Source: Jannaschia formosa (GTDB taxonomy: Bacteria; Pseudomonadota; Alphaproteobacteria; Rhodobacterales; Rhodobacteraceae). From it: a stretch of 64,000 nt of DNA. Below are positions 35,359-44,014 of this stretch, piece after piece (position 1 is the stretch's first letter; every line of letters starts with the position of its first letter). The position numbers were made by a program, and so were the translations under genes. Under the pieces are notes generated by a model. The model was given only the letters and a program-made list of their open reading frames with translations, had not been told where the DNA came from and ran no database searches. The stretch spans positions 186,001 to 250,000 of the forward strand of contig NZ_QPLJ01000003.1 of assembly GCF_003340555.1 (NCBI RefSeq). The letters are read 5' to 3'.

Positions 35359-36477
35359 ATGTCCCCCGACCTTCCCGCCCGTCCCGGCCAGACCGAGGCC
35401 GAGGTGCTGACCCCCTCGCTGATCCTCGACCTGGGCGCGCTGGAGCGGAACGTCACCCGGATGGGCCGCCTCGCCTCCGAGGCGGGCATCGGCCACCGCA
35501 GCCACGGCAAGATGCACCGCTCGGTCGACGTGCAGCTTCTCCAGCAGCGTCTCGGCGGGGCCTGCGGGGTCTGCTGCCAGAAGGTGTCCGAGGCGGAGGC
35601 CTTCGTCGCGGGCGGGATCGCCGACCTGCTCGTCACCAACCAGGTGAGGCAACCGGCGATGGTCGACCGGCTGGCGCGGCTGGCAGGGGCGGCCCGCGTC
35701 GCCGTCTGCGTCGACGATCCCGCCTCCGTCGCGGAACTCTCCGAGGCCGCGACCCGGCATGGCAGCGAGATCGGCGTCTTCGTCGAGATGGACGTGGGCC
35801 AGGGCCGCTGCGGCGTCGCGACCGATGCCGAGGTCGTCGACCTGGCCCGCGCCGCCGCGCAGGCCCCCGGCCTGCGCTTCGACGGCCTGCAGGCCTATCA
35901 CGGCGGCATGCAGCACCTCCCTTCGGCCGAGGCGCGGCGCGAGACCGCGCGCGGCGTGGCGGATCGCGTCCGCAGGGCGAAGGCGGCCCTCGCCGAAGCG
36001 GGCCTGCCCTGTCCGACGGTCACCGGCGGCGGCACCGGCAGCTGGCACGAGGACGCGGCCTCCGGCGCCTTCGACGAGGTCCAGGCCGGCAGCTACGCCT
36101 TCATGGACGCCGATTACGGGCGCGTGCCTGGCGCCCGGAGCGCCCGCCTCGATGCGGAATGGGAGAACGCGCTCTTCGTCCTGGCCTCGGTCCTCAGCGT
36201 CAAGCCGGGCCGCGCGATCCTCGATGCCGGGCTCAAATCCATGTCCGGCGAGAGCGGTCCGCCCACGGTCTTCGGACGGAAGTTCGAGGTCGTGAACCTC
36301 TCGGACGAGCACACCGTGCTTGCCGACCCCGCGAACGCGCTGAAGGTGGGCGACCGGCTGCGCCTGATCCCGGGCCATTGCGACCCGACCTGCAATCTGC
36401 ACGACGCCTATGTCTGCCTGCGCGACGGCCGGGTCGAGGCGCTCTGGCCCGTCTCGGCCCGGGGCCGGTCGTGGTGA
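35359..36477 (+). CDS. DSD1-type PLP enzyme (D-threonine / D-3-hydroxyaspartate aldolase family)
   Basis: A 372-residue fold-III PLP enzyme. The lysine block is RSHGKMHRSVDVQLL (family usually R-P-H-x-K-T-H-K), and VCCQKVSEAEAFVAGG is the conserved second block. EMDVGQGRCGV, TGGGTGSW (phosphate loop) and the C-terminal metal motif GHCDPTCNLHD follow; the His and Cys of the last are the usual metal ligands. Start at 35359 from the family boundary. It is followed 65 bases later by an FAD amine oxidase and then a cytochrome c, suggesting D-amino-acid or hydroxy-amino-acid breakdown. Confidence 0.86.
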   Translation: MSPDLPARPGQTEAEVLTPSLILDLGALERNVTRMGRLASEAGIGHRSHGKMHRSVDVQLLQQRLGGACGVCCQKVSEAEAFVAGGIADLLVTNQVRQPAMVDRLARLAGAARVAVCVDDPASVAELSEAATRHGSEIGVFVEMDVGQGRCGVATDAEVVDLARAAAQAPGLRFDGLQAYHGGMQHLPSAEARRETARGVADRVRRAKAALAEAGLPCPTVTGGGTGSWHEDAASGAFDEVQAGSYAFMDADYGRVPGARSARLDAEWENALFVLASVLSVKPGRAILDAGLKSMSGESGPPTVFGRKFEVVNLSDEHTVLADPANALKVGDRLRLIPGHCDPTCNLHDAYVCLRDGRVEALWPVSARGRSW

Positions 36478-36542
36478 GCCTTCACAGAGCTTGACGAAGC
36501 CCCTCCTCCCGGTCCCCATGCGACAAAACCGGAGGCGGTGCG

Positions 36543-37724
36543 ATGCGGGACAGATACGACGTTGTGATCGTGGGCGGCGCGATCATGGGAAGCTCCACCG
36601 CGTGGTGGCTGACGGAGCTGGGCTTCGACGGCTCGATCCTCGTGGTCGAGCGGGACCCGAGCTATGCCAAGGCGGCCACGACCCACACCAATTCCTGCAT
36701 CCGCCAGCAATATTCCGAGGCGCTGAACGTCCGCATCTCGCAATTCGCCGCCGAGTTCATCGAATCCCTGCCCGAGCGGATGGGCGACCCCGCCGCGCCC
36801 CGGCTGAAGATCCGCAACTTCGGCTATCTCTACCTCGCCGACAGCCCCGGCTTCGCGGACATCCTGCGCCAGAACGCTGCCGTCCAGCGTGCCTGCGGCA
36901 CGCCGACCCGGCTGCTGACGGCCGACGAGATCGCCGCGGAATGGCCGTTCTACGATCTCGACGGCATCCTGCTCGGATCCCACAATACACAAGGCGAGGG
37001 GCTCTGGGACGGGCAGGCCGTCTTCGACGCCTGGCGCCGCGGCGCGCGGGCGCGGGGCGTGACCTTCCTCGAGGACGAGGTGACGGGGCTGGAGATGGCC
37101 CGCACCCGCGTCGAGGGCCTGCGCCTCGCCTCGGGCCGCCGCGTCGCCTGCGGCGCCATCGTCAACGCGGCCGGCACCCGGGGCGCGGCGATCTGCGCCA
37201 TGGCAGGCATCGCCCTGCCGGTCGAGCCGCGCCGCCGCTTCACCTGGGTGTTCCGGGCCGAGCGCCCGCTCGACCGCGACCTGCCGCTGACCATCGACCC
37301 CTCGGGCTTCCATGTGCGCGAGAACGGCGGCGGCACCTACATGGCGGGCGGTCATGCCGAGATCGACCCGGCGGTCGACCCCGACGATTTCGCGATGGAT
37401 CACGGCTTCTGGCAGGACCACGCCTGGCCCGTCATCGCGACCCGCATCCCGGCCTTCGAGTCGGTCAAGGTGATCTCCGAATGGGTCGGCCATTACGACT
37501 ACAACAGCTTCGACCAGAACGCGATCATCGGCCCGCATCCCGAGGTGACCAACTTCCACCTGATGAACGGCTTCTCGGGCCACGGGCTGCAGCAATCCCC
37601 CGCCATGGGCCGCGCCATGGCCGAACTGCTGGTCCATGGCAGCTATCGCAGCCTCGACCTCTCGCCCTTCGGCTACGAACGTCTCGTCACGGACACACCC
37701 ATCCTGGAACGTGCCGTCATCTGA
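36543..37724 (+). CDS. FAD-dependent amino-acid oxidase/dehydrogenase (DAO family)
   Basis: A 393-residue flavoprotein of the sarcosine/D-amino-acid oxidase type. The N-terminal dinucleotide fold is YDVVIVGGAIMGSSTAWWL (GGAIMG in place of GAGxxG), followed by HTNSCIRQQYS, INAAG-like IVNAAGTRG, and a C-terminal FHLMNGFSGHGLQQSPAMGR as in DadA/SoxB relatives. There is no signal peptide. GGAGGCGG precedes the start. The cytochrome c gene 66 bases downstream could be its electron acceptor if it is a dehydrogenase. Confidence 0.85.
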   Translation: MRDRYDVVIVGGAIMGSSTAWWLTELGFDGSILVVERDPSYAKAATTHTNSCIRQQYSEALNVRISQFAAEFIESLPERMGDPAAPRLKIRNFGYLYLADSPGFADILRQNAAVQRACGTPTRLLTADEIAAEWPFYDLDGILLGSHNTQGEGLWDGQAVFDAWRRGARARGVTFLEDEVTGLEMARTRVEGLRLASGRRVACGAIVNAAGTRGAAICAMAGIALPVEPRRRFTWVFRAERPLDRDLPLTIDPSGFHVRENGGGTYMAGGHAEIDPAVDPDDFAMDHGFWQDHAWPVIATRIPAFESVKVISEWVGHYDYNSFDQNAIIGPHPEVTNFHLMNGFSGHGLQQSPAMGRAMAELLVHGSYRSLDLSPFGYERLVTDTPILERAVI

Positions 37725-37789
37725 CCTGGATCAAGGCGCCCGGCCTGCGAGGGCGCAACCTGACCCTGTTCCACCCCGAAAGGACCGAC

Positions 37790-38161
37790 ATGCGCGCTCT
37801 GCCCCTGATCCTCCTGCTCGCCGCCTGCCAGCCCGGCGGCCCCCCGACCGAGGCGCAGGTCGACGCCACCCGCGGCGCGGCACTCTTCGCGCAGGATTGC
37901 GCCGAATGCCACGGGGCGGATGGGACCGGCGGGGTCGGCCCGGACCTGACCGGGCTCGGGCGCGGCGACGCCTTCCCCCTCATGCGCGTGATGGCGCAGA
38001 TCGACGGTCTGGGCCGCCACGGTGATCCCGACGCGGTGATGCCGGAGTTCGGCGCCCGCGGAATGGGCGACACGGTGATCGTCGAGCACGAGGGCCTCGG
38101 CACGCCGGTCCCCGCAGACCTGCTGGCGCTCGCGACCTATCTGCGGACCATCCAGCGATAG
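37790..38161 (+). CDS. Lipoprotein cytochrome c
   Basis: A 123-residue class I cytochrome c. It has a lipobox (LILLLAAC, Cys13), so it is anchored to the membrane on the periplasmic side. The haem motif CAECH is at residues 37-41, GVGPDLTGLG follows, and the distal Met is in AVMPEFG. AAAGGA precedes the ATG. It could accept electrons from the upstream oxidoreductase. Its last 25 bases overlap the end of the gene on the other strand. Confidence 0.88.
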   Translation: MRALPLILLLAACQPGGPPTEAQVDATRGAALFAQDCAECHGADGTGGVGPDLTGLGRGDAFPLMRVMAQIDGLGRHGDPDAVMPEFGARGMGDTVIVEHEGLGTPVPADLLALATYLRTIQR

Positions 38162-38502
38162 GCGGCCTGGCGCCGCGCCGGGCCGACCCAGGACAGGGCA
38201 AGCGCCGACAGGGCGATGGCGAGATAGCTAAGCTCGGCCTCGTCCGGGCGTGTGGCCGGCGCGAGCCTGGGAACACTGGGCCCCAGCCCGGCCACCTTCC
38301 TGTCCGGCTCACCGCCCAGGACCAGCGCCAGCGACGGCACGTCGCCCCGCCCGCCGAGCGCGAGGTCCAGCGGAAGCGCGTTGATCCCTGCTCCCGACCT
38401 GTCCTGCCGGGGCATCGGCGGATACGGCGAGGGCGCCGCCGACACGCCCTCGGTGGTGATCGCCAGCAGCAGCGCCAGCGCGATGGTCGTCCGATCCGCC
38501 AT
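38137..38502 (-). CDS. Small exported protein of unknown function with C-terminal membrane segment
   Basis: A 121-residue protein I do not recognise. It has a signal peptide (TTIALALLLAITTEGVSAA), a Pro- and Gly-rich middle, and a C-terminal hydrophobic segment LSYLAIALSALALSWV followed by basic residues (RRQAAYRWMVRR), a layout that recalls exosortase/rhombosortase-type sorting tails without a clear motif. The ATG at 38502 has a good ribosome-binding site (CGGAGG). Its end overlaps the cytochrome c gene by 25 bases (convergent), and it is divergent from the helicase gene. Confidence 0.55.
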   Translation of the reverse strand: MADRTTIALALLLAITTEGVSAAPSPYPPMPRQDRSGAGINALPLDLALGGRGDVPSLALVLGGEPDRKVAGLGPSVPRLAPATRPDEAELSYLAIALSALALSWVGPARRQAAYRWMVRR

Positions 38503-38657
38503 CGGCGCCTCCGGGATTGCGACCGCGCCAGGCTGTCCCGCCGCCGCGCCGAAACCATGCCGAGAACCGGGCCTTTCCGTGACGCCTCTGGACATTTCGC
38601 GCCGCGCGCCGTAGCGGCCACCCTTTGCGGCCCCCTCCGGGCCCGGAAGGCATGCCC

Positions 38658-40376
38658 ATGAAACGCATCCTCGCGGACGCCCTGGCCCGGCGCGGCTACG
38701 ACACCCTGACCCCCGTTCAGCAGGCGGTGACCGATCCCGCGCTGGATGGCGCCGACCTGCTGGTCTCGGCCCAGACCGGGTCGGGCAAGACGCTGGGCTT
38801 CGGCCTCGCCATCGCGCCGACGCTGCTGGGCGAGGCCGAGGGCTGGGACGCCGCCGCCGCCCCCCTCGCCCTCGTCGTCGCCCCCACGCGCGAGCTTGCC
38901 CTTCAGGTCAAGCGGGAGCTGGCCTGGCTCTACGAGGGCGCCGCCCTCGCCTCGACCGTGGGCGGCATGGACATTCGCGACGAGCGCCGGGCCCTGGCCC
39001 GCGGCGCCCATGTCGTCGTCGCCACGCCGGGGCGGCTCGCCGACCATATCCGCCGCGGCTCCATCGACCTTTCCGCCATCCGCGCCGTGGTGCTGGACGA
39101 GGCCGACGAGATGCTGGACCTGGGCTTCCGCGAGGACCTCGAGTTCATCCTTGCCGCCTGCCCGGCCGACCGCCGCACGCTCCTGTTCTCGGCCACGGTC
39201 CCGCCCGCCATCGAGCGTCTGGCCGAAACCTTCCAGCGCGACGCGCGCCGCATCGAGGTCGCCACGACCGAACGCCAGCATGCCGACATCTCCTACATCG
39301 CGCATGAGGTCGTCTCGGGCGAGGTCGAGGCCGCCGTCGTCAACGTCCTGCGCTATCACGAGAGCGCGGGCGCCATCGTCTTCTGCAACACCCGCGCCGC
39401 GGTGAATCGCCTCTCCGCGCGGCTGACGAACCGGGGCTTCCCGGTCGTCGCCCTCTCGGGCGAGCTGTCGCAGGCCGAACGCGGCCACGCCCTGCAAGCG
39501 ATGCGCGACGGCCGCGCCCGGGTCTGCGTGGCGACCGACGTCGCGGCGCGGGGCATCGACCTGCCGGGGCTCGACCTCGTGATCCACGCCGAGCTTCCGA
39601 CCGGCTCCGACACGCTGCTGCACCGCTCGGGCCGGACCGGCCGCGCCGGCCGCAAGGGAATGGCGGTGCTGGTCGTGCCGCCCTCGGCCCGGCGCAAGGC
39701 GCAGCGCCTGCTCGGCTGGGCGAAGCTCGACGCCGACTGGACCCCGCCTCCCTCGGCCGAGGCCGTGCAGGACCGCGACCGCGCCCGCCTGCTCGATGAT
39801 CCCGCCTGGTGGGAGGAGGAGGGCGCCGATCCCCGCACCGTCGCCGACCTGACCGCCCGCTTCTCGCCCGAGCAACTCGCCCGCTTCCTGCTGCGCCTGC
39901 GCGCCGAGCGCCTGACCGCCCCCGAGGAACTCTCCGAGCCCGCCGCCCCCCGTGCCCCGCAGGAATTCGGGGCCTCGCGCTGGTTCGAGATCGATGCCGG
40001 CCGCCAGGCGGGGATGGAGCCCAAGCGCATCCTCGCAATCGTCTGCAAGGCCGGCGGCGTCACCCGCGAGGAAGTCGGCGCGATCCGCATCGCGCCGCAT
40101 GCTAGCTTCGTCCAGATCCGCGAGGACGCCGCCGACAGCTTCTTCGCCGCCACCGGCGGCGCGCTCGCCGACGGCCTGCGCATCCGACCCGGAGAGGCGC
40201 CGCCGCAGGCCGCAAGACCGAAGGGCGGCCCGAAGCCCGCAGCCGCGCGGCCCTACAAGGGGACCAAGCCCGCCAAGCCGGGCGGAAAGCCGCAGAAGGA
40301 CGGGGCCGCGAGGCCCGCGAAAAAGGGTCCGCCGAAACAGCCGAAACCCGGCCGGATCGCCGCACCAAGGGGCTGA
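38658..40376 (+). CDS. DEAD-box RNA helicase (DeaD/CsdA-type)
   Basis: A 572-residue RNA helicase. Motifs in order: Q-motif TPVQQAV, AQTGSGKT, PTRELALQ, TPGRL, DEAD in VLDEADEMLDLGF, FSATVP, ATDVAARGIDLPGLD and HRSGRTGRAGRKG. After about residue 440 comes a DbpA-like RNA-binding domain (AGRQAGMEPKRILAIVCK, IRIAPHASFVQI), then a Lys/Pro/Ala-rich basic tail. The ATG at 38658 is chosen because GGAAGG lies 7 bases before it; the ATG at 38652 is too close. Likely role in ribosome assembly or mRNA decay, especially in the cold. Confidence 0.93.
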   Translation: MKRILADALARRGYDTLTPVQQAVTDPALDGADLLVSAQTGSGKTLGFGLAIAPTLLGEAEGWDAAAAPLALVVAPTRELALQVKRELAWLYEGAALASTVGGMDIRDERRALARGAHVVVATPGRLADHIRRGSIDLSAIRAVVLDEADEMLDLGFREDLEFILAACPADRRTLLFSATVPPAIERLAETFQRDARRIEVATTERQHADISYIAHEVVSGEVEAAVVNVLRYHESAGAIVFCNTRAAVNRLSARLTNRGFPVVALSGELSQAERGHALQAMRDGRARVCVATDVAARGIDLPGLDLVIHAELPTGSDTLLHRSGRTGRAGRKGMAVLVVPPSARRKAQRLLGWAKLDADWTPPPSAEAVQDRDRARLLDDPAWWEEEGADPRTVADLTARFSPEQLARFLLRLRAERLTAPEELSEPAAPRAPQEFGASRWFEIDAGRQAGMEPKRILAIVCKAGGVTREEVGAIRIAPHASFVQIREDAADSFFAATGGALADGLRIRPGEAPPQAARPKGGPKPAAARPYKGTKPAKPGGKPQKDGAARPAKKGPPKQPKPGRIAAPRG

Positions 40377-40391
40377 CGCGCCCCCGCCCGC

Positions 40392-40420
40392 CTTCGATGC
40401 TCCGGAAATATGCCCGCCGG
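40392..40420 (+). repeat. 3'-end repeat element, copy 3 (partial)
   Basis: CTTCGATGCTCCGGAAATAT then GCCCGCCGG. It begins 15 bases after the helicase stop, in the same orientation; the GGGGGCAGAGCCCCC half is absent, so this copy is truncated or diverged. Confidence 0.65.
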
Positions 40421-40504
40421 AGGCGCACGGACCTGCCGGGCGCTCCCGCCCGCCCGCGGAGCCTGTCCCTGGAAGCGTGACGCCGGGCCGGCGTCTGCGC
40501 CCCC

Positions 40505-41428
40505 TCAGAACCCGACCCGGTCCCCGCCCTTCAGCCCCAGCGTCGCCCGCGCCTCCTCCGGGGTCGCAGGGCGCAGCCCCAGCCCCGCCAGCATCCCGAC
40601 CATCTTCTCCACCTGCTGCGCGTTCGACCGGGCAAGCTCCCCCCGCCCGATCCAGAGGGAATCCTCCAGCCCGACGCGCACGTTGCCGCCCATCGCGGCG
40701 GCCTGCGCGGCGATGCGGAACTGTGCCGCTCCGGCGCCCAGCACCGACCAGCGCAGGTCGGACCCGAATAGTCGGTCGGCGGTGCGCTTCATATGCATCA
40801 CGTCCTCGGGATGGGTGCCGATCCCGCCCAGCAGGCCGAAGACGGACTGCACGAAGAAGGGCGGCTCGACCAGCCCGCGCCCGGCGAAATGCGCGAGGTT
40901 GTAGAGATGCGAGATGTCGTAGCACTCGAACTCGAACCGCGTCCCCTGCGCCCCCGCCTCCCGCAGCACGTATTCGATGTCCCGGAAGGAGTTGCGGAAG
41001 ACGAGATCGCGCGAGCCCTCCAGGAACTCCCGCTCCCAGCCATCTAGATCGGGATGGCGGTCGAGCATGCCCCAGAGCCCGAAATTCATCGACCCCATGT
41101 TGAGCGAGGCGACCTCGGGCGCGAACTGCGTCGCCGGGCGCGCCCGCTCCTCGACGGTCATGTAGGGCGAGCCGCCGGTGGTCAGGTTCACGACGGCTCC
41201 GGTGGCCTGCTTGATGCGCGGCAGGAAGGGCGCGAAGGCCTCGGGCCTCTGGTCGGGGCGGCCGGTCTCCGGGTCGCGGGCGTGCAGGTGCAGTATCGCG
41301 GCGCCCGCCTCGGCGGCGCCGATGGCGGCCTCGGCGATCTCGTCGGGGGTGACCGGCAGGTGCGGCGACATCGACGGCGTGTGGATCGCGCCGGTCACGG
41401 CACAGGTGATGATGACCGCGTCGGCCAT
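40505..41428 (-). CDS. Beta-keto acid cleavage enzyme (BKACE, DUF849)
   Basis: A 307-residue TIM-barrel enzyme of the family typified by 3-keto-5-aminohexanoate cleavage enzyme, which condenses a beta-keto acid with acetyl-CoA. It has ITCAVTGAIHTPSMSPHLP at the start, the zinc HLHARDP motif near residue 46, NLTTGGSP, ASLNMGSMNFG, FECYDISH and VRVGLEDSLWIGRG near the end. The ATG at 41428 is chosen from the family start and a GGGAGGG site; the frame is open upstream across the terminator of the glycerol operon. Substrate unknown (members act on dehydrocarnitine and other beta-keto acids). Confidence 0.87.
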   Translation of the reverse strand: MADAVIITCAVTGAIHTPSMSPHLPVTPDEIAEAAIGAAEAGAAILHLHARDPETGRPDQRPEAFAPFLPRIKQATGAVVNLTTGGSPYMTVEERARPATQFAPEVASLNMGSMNFGLWGMLDRHPDLDGWEREFLEGSRDLVFRNSFRDIEYVLREAGAQGTRFEFECYDISHLYNLAHFAGRGLVEPPFFVQSVFGLLGGIGTHPEDVMHMKRTADRLFGSDLRWSVLGAGAAQFRIAAQAAAMGGNVRVGLEDSLWIGRGELARSNAQQVEKMVGMLAGLGLRPATPEEARATLGLKGGDRVGF

Positions 41429-41526
41429 GGCGGCCCTCCCTCGTGCTGCGGCGCCCGCAGCCTTGCCGCGCGGCGCCTCTTCCGGGCGGGACTCCATCAC
41501 ATCCCCCTGAAAGTGCAAGGCAAGAA

Positions 41527-41551
41527 AAAGGGCCCCGCGTGGGGGCCCTTT
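41527..41551 (-). terminator. Rho-independent terminator of the glycerol transporter operon
   Basis: Perfect 10-base stem (AAAGGGCCCC and its complement) with a 5-base loop; on the minus strand the stem runs into a T-rich tail (TTTTTCTT). It lies 20 bases after the glpV stop. Confidence 0.85.
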
Positions 41552-41570
41552 CCGTCTCATGTCGTCCGGC

Positions 41571-43286
41571 TCAGTTCTGCCAGGACTGGATCAGCTCGTC
41601 GTAGTCGACGGTCTGCGGCTCTTCCTCGCCCTCGATCATGGGCTTGGGCGCGCCCGGCTGCTCGAGCCAGTACTCGCGGTCCCGCTCCTCGTTGAGGACA
41701 GGGCCCAGGTCACCCTGGACACCGGCACGCTCGAGCCGCGCCATCACGTCCTCCATGTCGGCGCAGAGCTGGTCGAGCGCCGCCTGGGTGGTCTTGGCGC
41801 CCGACATCGCATCACCGATGTTCTGCCACCAGAGCTGCGCGAGGCGCGGGTAGTCGGGCACGTTCGTCCCGGTGGGCGACCACTGCACCCGCGCGGGCGA
41901 GCGGTAGAACTCGACCAGGCCGCCGAGCCGCGGGGCGCGGTCGGTGAAGTGGTCGCTGTCGATGGTGGACTCGCGGATGAAGGTCAGGCCCACGTCCGAC
42001 TTCTTCAGGTCCACCGTCTTCGAGGTGACGAACTGCGCGTAGAGCCATGCGGCCTTGGCGCGGTCCACGGGGGTCGACTGCATCAGCGTCCAGGAACCCA
42101 CGTCCTGGTAGCCGACCTTCATGCCCTCTTCCCAGTACTTGCCGTGCGGCGAGGGGGCGAGGCGCCACTTGGGCGTGCCGTCCTCGTTCATCACGGCCGG
42201 GCTGTCGACGAGCGGCGCGACGAAGGTCGTGTACATGAACATCTGCTGCGCGATGTTGCCCTGTCCCGGGACCGGTCCGGCCTCCGAGAAGGTCATGCCG
42301 GCGGCCGAGGGGGGCGAGTAGTTCTGCAGCCACTCGATCGCCTTGTCGACGGCGTAGACGGCCGCGGGCGAGTTCGTGGCGCCGCCACGGTCGACGCAGG
42401 CGCCGACGGGACGGGACTCCTCGTTGACGCGGATGCCCCACTCGTCGACGGGCAGGCCGTTGGGCTCGCCCGTGTCTCCCATGCCGGCCATCGACATCCA
42501 TGCGTCGGTGTAGCGCCAGCCGAGCGAGGGATCCTTCTTGCCGTAGTCCATGTTCCCGAAGACGCCGGTCGCAGGCGAGCCCTCGATATAGCTCATGTCA
42601 CGGCCGGTGAAGAACTCGGCGATGTCCTCGTAGGCCGACCAGGTGACCGGGACGCCCAGCGGGTAGCCATAGGCCGCCTCGAAGTCCTCCATGGTCTTCG
42701 CGTCGGTGAACCAGTCGTAGCGGAACCAGTAGAGGTTCGCGAACTGCTGGTCGGGCAGCTGGTAGAGCTTGCCGTCCGGGCCGGTCGTGAAGTCGAGCCC
42801 GATGAAATCGTCGAGGTCGAGCGTCGGCGAGGTGACGTCGGCGCCTTCGCCGGCCATCCAGTCGGTCAGGTTGCGCGCCTGCTGATAGCGCCAGTGGGTG
42901 CCGATCAGGTCGCTGTCGTTCACATAGGCGTCGTAGATGTTCTCGCCCGACTGCATCTGGGTCTGCAGCCGCTCGACCACGTCGCCCTCGCCGATCAGGT
43001 CGTGGGTGACGTTGATGCCGGTGATCGCCGTGAAGGCGGGGGCGAGCACCTGGGACTCGTATTCATGCGTCGTGATCGTCTCGGAGACGACCGAAATGTC
43101 CATCCCCTGGAAGGGCTGGGCGGCGTCGATGAACCACTGCATCTCGGCCTCCTGCTCCTCACGGGTCAGGACGGACATGTCGCCGATCTCGGCGTCGAGG
43201 AATTCCCTCGCCGCCTCCATGTCGGCGAAGGCGGGGCCGGTCAGGCCCACCATCACCGCCGTGGTCGTCATCATCAGTCTTCTCAT
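41571..43286 (-). CDS. glpV: Glycerol ABC transporter, periplasmic binding protein GlpV
   Basis: A 571-residue binding protein, the unusually large size typical of GlpV. It has a signal peptide (RLMMTTTAVMVGLTGPAFA), then AREFLDAEIGDMSVLTREEQ, ITTHEYESQVLAPAF, NLYWFRYDWFTD and the Trp/Tyr-rich ligand region. The C terminus is VDYDELIQSWQN. The ATG follows GGGAGGAAA. It is the last gene of the minus-strand operon glpS-glpT-glpP-glpQ-(GIY-YIG)-glpU-glpV and is followed by a strong terminator. Confidence 0.92.
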   Translation of the reverse strand: MRRLMMTTTAVMVGLTGPAFADMEAAREFLDAEIGDMSVLTREEQEAEMQWFIDAAQPFQGMDISVVSETITTHEYESQVLAPAFTAITGINVTHDLIGEGDVVERLQTQMQSGENIYDAYVNDSDLIGTHWRYQQARNLTDWMAGEGADVTSPTLDLDDFIGLDFTTGPDGKLYQLPDQQFANLYWFRYDWFTDAKTMEDFEAAYGYPLGVPVTWSAYEDIAEFFTGRDMSYIEGSPATGVFGNMDYGKKDPSLGWRYTDAWMSMAGMGDTGEPNGLPVDEWGIRVNEESRPVGACVDRGGATNSPAAVYAVDKAIEWLQNYSPPSAAGMTFSEAGPVPGQGNIAQQMFMYTTFVAPLVDSPAVMNEDGTPKWRLAPSPHGKYWEEGMKVGYQDVGSWTLMQSTPVDRAKAAWLYAQFVTSKTVDLKKSDVGLTFIRESTIDSDHFTDRAPRLGGLVEFYRSPARVQWSPTGTNVPDYPRLAQLWWQNIGDAMSGAKTTQAALDQLCADMEDVMARLERAGVQGDLGPVLNEERDREYWLEQPGAPKPMIEGEEEPQTVDYDELIQSWQN

Positions 43287-43321
43287 GTCTTTCCTCCCTG
43301 GAAGATCATTGGTTCTGGTCG

Positions 43322-43597
43322 TCACACCCAGCGGAACACCGCTGCGGCGTAGATCGCGCACAGCCCGAGCGCCCACCATTGCGGCAGGTCCGTCAGCCCG
43401 AGCCAGGCGAGATTGATGAAGGCGGAGCCCAGCAGCGTGATAAACAGCCGGTCGCCCCGCGTTGTCTCGATCCCGAGCACGCCCTGGCGCGGCGTCTCGG
43501 GGAAGCGGATCGCAAGCACGGTCATGGTGACGAGCAGGCTCGCGATCACGAGGAAGAAGGCGGCAGTGGGCCAGGTCCAGGCCATCCAGTCAAGCAT
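43322..43597 (-). CDS. glpU: Small membrane protein GlpU (DUF2160)
   Basis: A 91-residue protein with three hydrophobic segments (TAAFFLVIASLLVTMTVLA, FITLLGSAFINLAWLGL, WALGLCAIYAAAVF) and the DUF2160 pattern RFPETPRQGVLGIETTRGDRLFI. In the Rhizobium glycerol operon a small protein of this type is glpU, of unknown role. It lies just upstream of glpV, as there. It is separated from glpQ by an inserted GIY-YIG gene and palindromes. Confidence 0.87.
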   Translation of the reverse strand: MLDWMAWTWPTAAFFLVIASLLVTMTVLAIRFPETPRQGVLGIETTRGDRLFITLLGSAFINLAWLGLTDLPQWWALGLCAIYAAAVFRWV

Positions 43598-43615
43598 CGC
43601 GCGTCTCCCCCGTTT

Positions 43616-43647
43616 CGTCATCGCCGGGCTCGACCAGGCGATCCACC
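43616..43647 (+). repeat. Palindromic repeat, left flank of the GIY-YIG gene
   Basis: A 32-base element reading CGTCATCGCCGGGCTCGACC then AGGCGATCCACC. It folds into a hairpin (ATCGCC with GGCGAT). It matches the right-hand element (44015-44046) in inverted orientation at 28 of 32 positions. This is a dispersed repeat type familiar from many alphaproteobacteria. Confidence 0.8.
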
Positions 43648-43711
43648 GCCGAACCCGCACAGACCACCGCACCGGAAAGTGACCGGGTCCGAACCGGCCA
43701 TGACACGTCGG

Positions 43712-43996
43712 TCAGCGGCAGATTCCAGGCCAGAGGTCGTGCCAGTCCGGGTTCGACGCCTCGATCAGCGCGAGCTTCCAGTCGCGCTTCCACTTCTTGA
43801 GGTTCTTCTCGCGCTGGAGCGCTGCCCTCGGCTCCGCATGCTCCTCGAACCAGACCAGCCTCGTCACCCCGTAGCGCGCCGTGAAGCTGGATGGCAGGAC
43901 GTGCTCGCGATGCTCCCAGACGCGCCGCACCAGATCGTTGGTCACGCCGATATAGAGCGTCCCGTTCGGCTGGCTGGCGAGGATGTAGGTCCACAT
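43712..43996 (-). CDS. GIY-YIG nuclease-family protein
   Basis: A 94-residue single-domain GIY-YIG protein of the YhbQ/UPF0213 type. It has WTYILASQPNGTLYIGVTN (the two core strands), Arg24 in DLVRRVWEHR, and Glu63 in QREKNLKKWKRDWK followed by WHDLWPGICR. Catalytic residues are present. It sits in the sense orientation between glpQ and glpU, flanked on both sides by a palindromic repeat in inverted orientation. It does not belong to known glycerol operons, so it looks like an insertion. Function of these small proteins is unproven; some cleave DNA. Confidence 0.88.
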   Translation of the reverse strand: MWTYILASQPNGTLYIGVTNDLVRRVWEHREHVLPSSFTARYGVTRLVWFEEHAEPRAALQREKNLKKWKRDWKLALIEASNPDWHDLWPGICR

Positions 43997-44014
43997 GGCG
44001 TGCGCAGGCTTCGA

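Noticed and set aside
43712-43996. GIY-YIG gene as part of a prophage or intron
   Set aside because: No phage genes, intron core or interrupted coding sequence around it; it lies cleanly between two operon genes.
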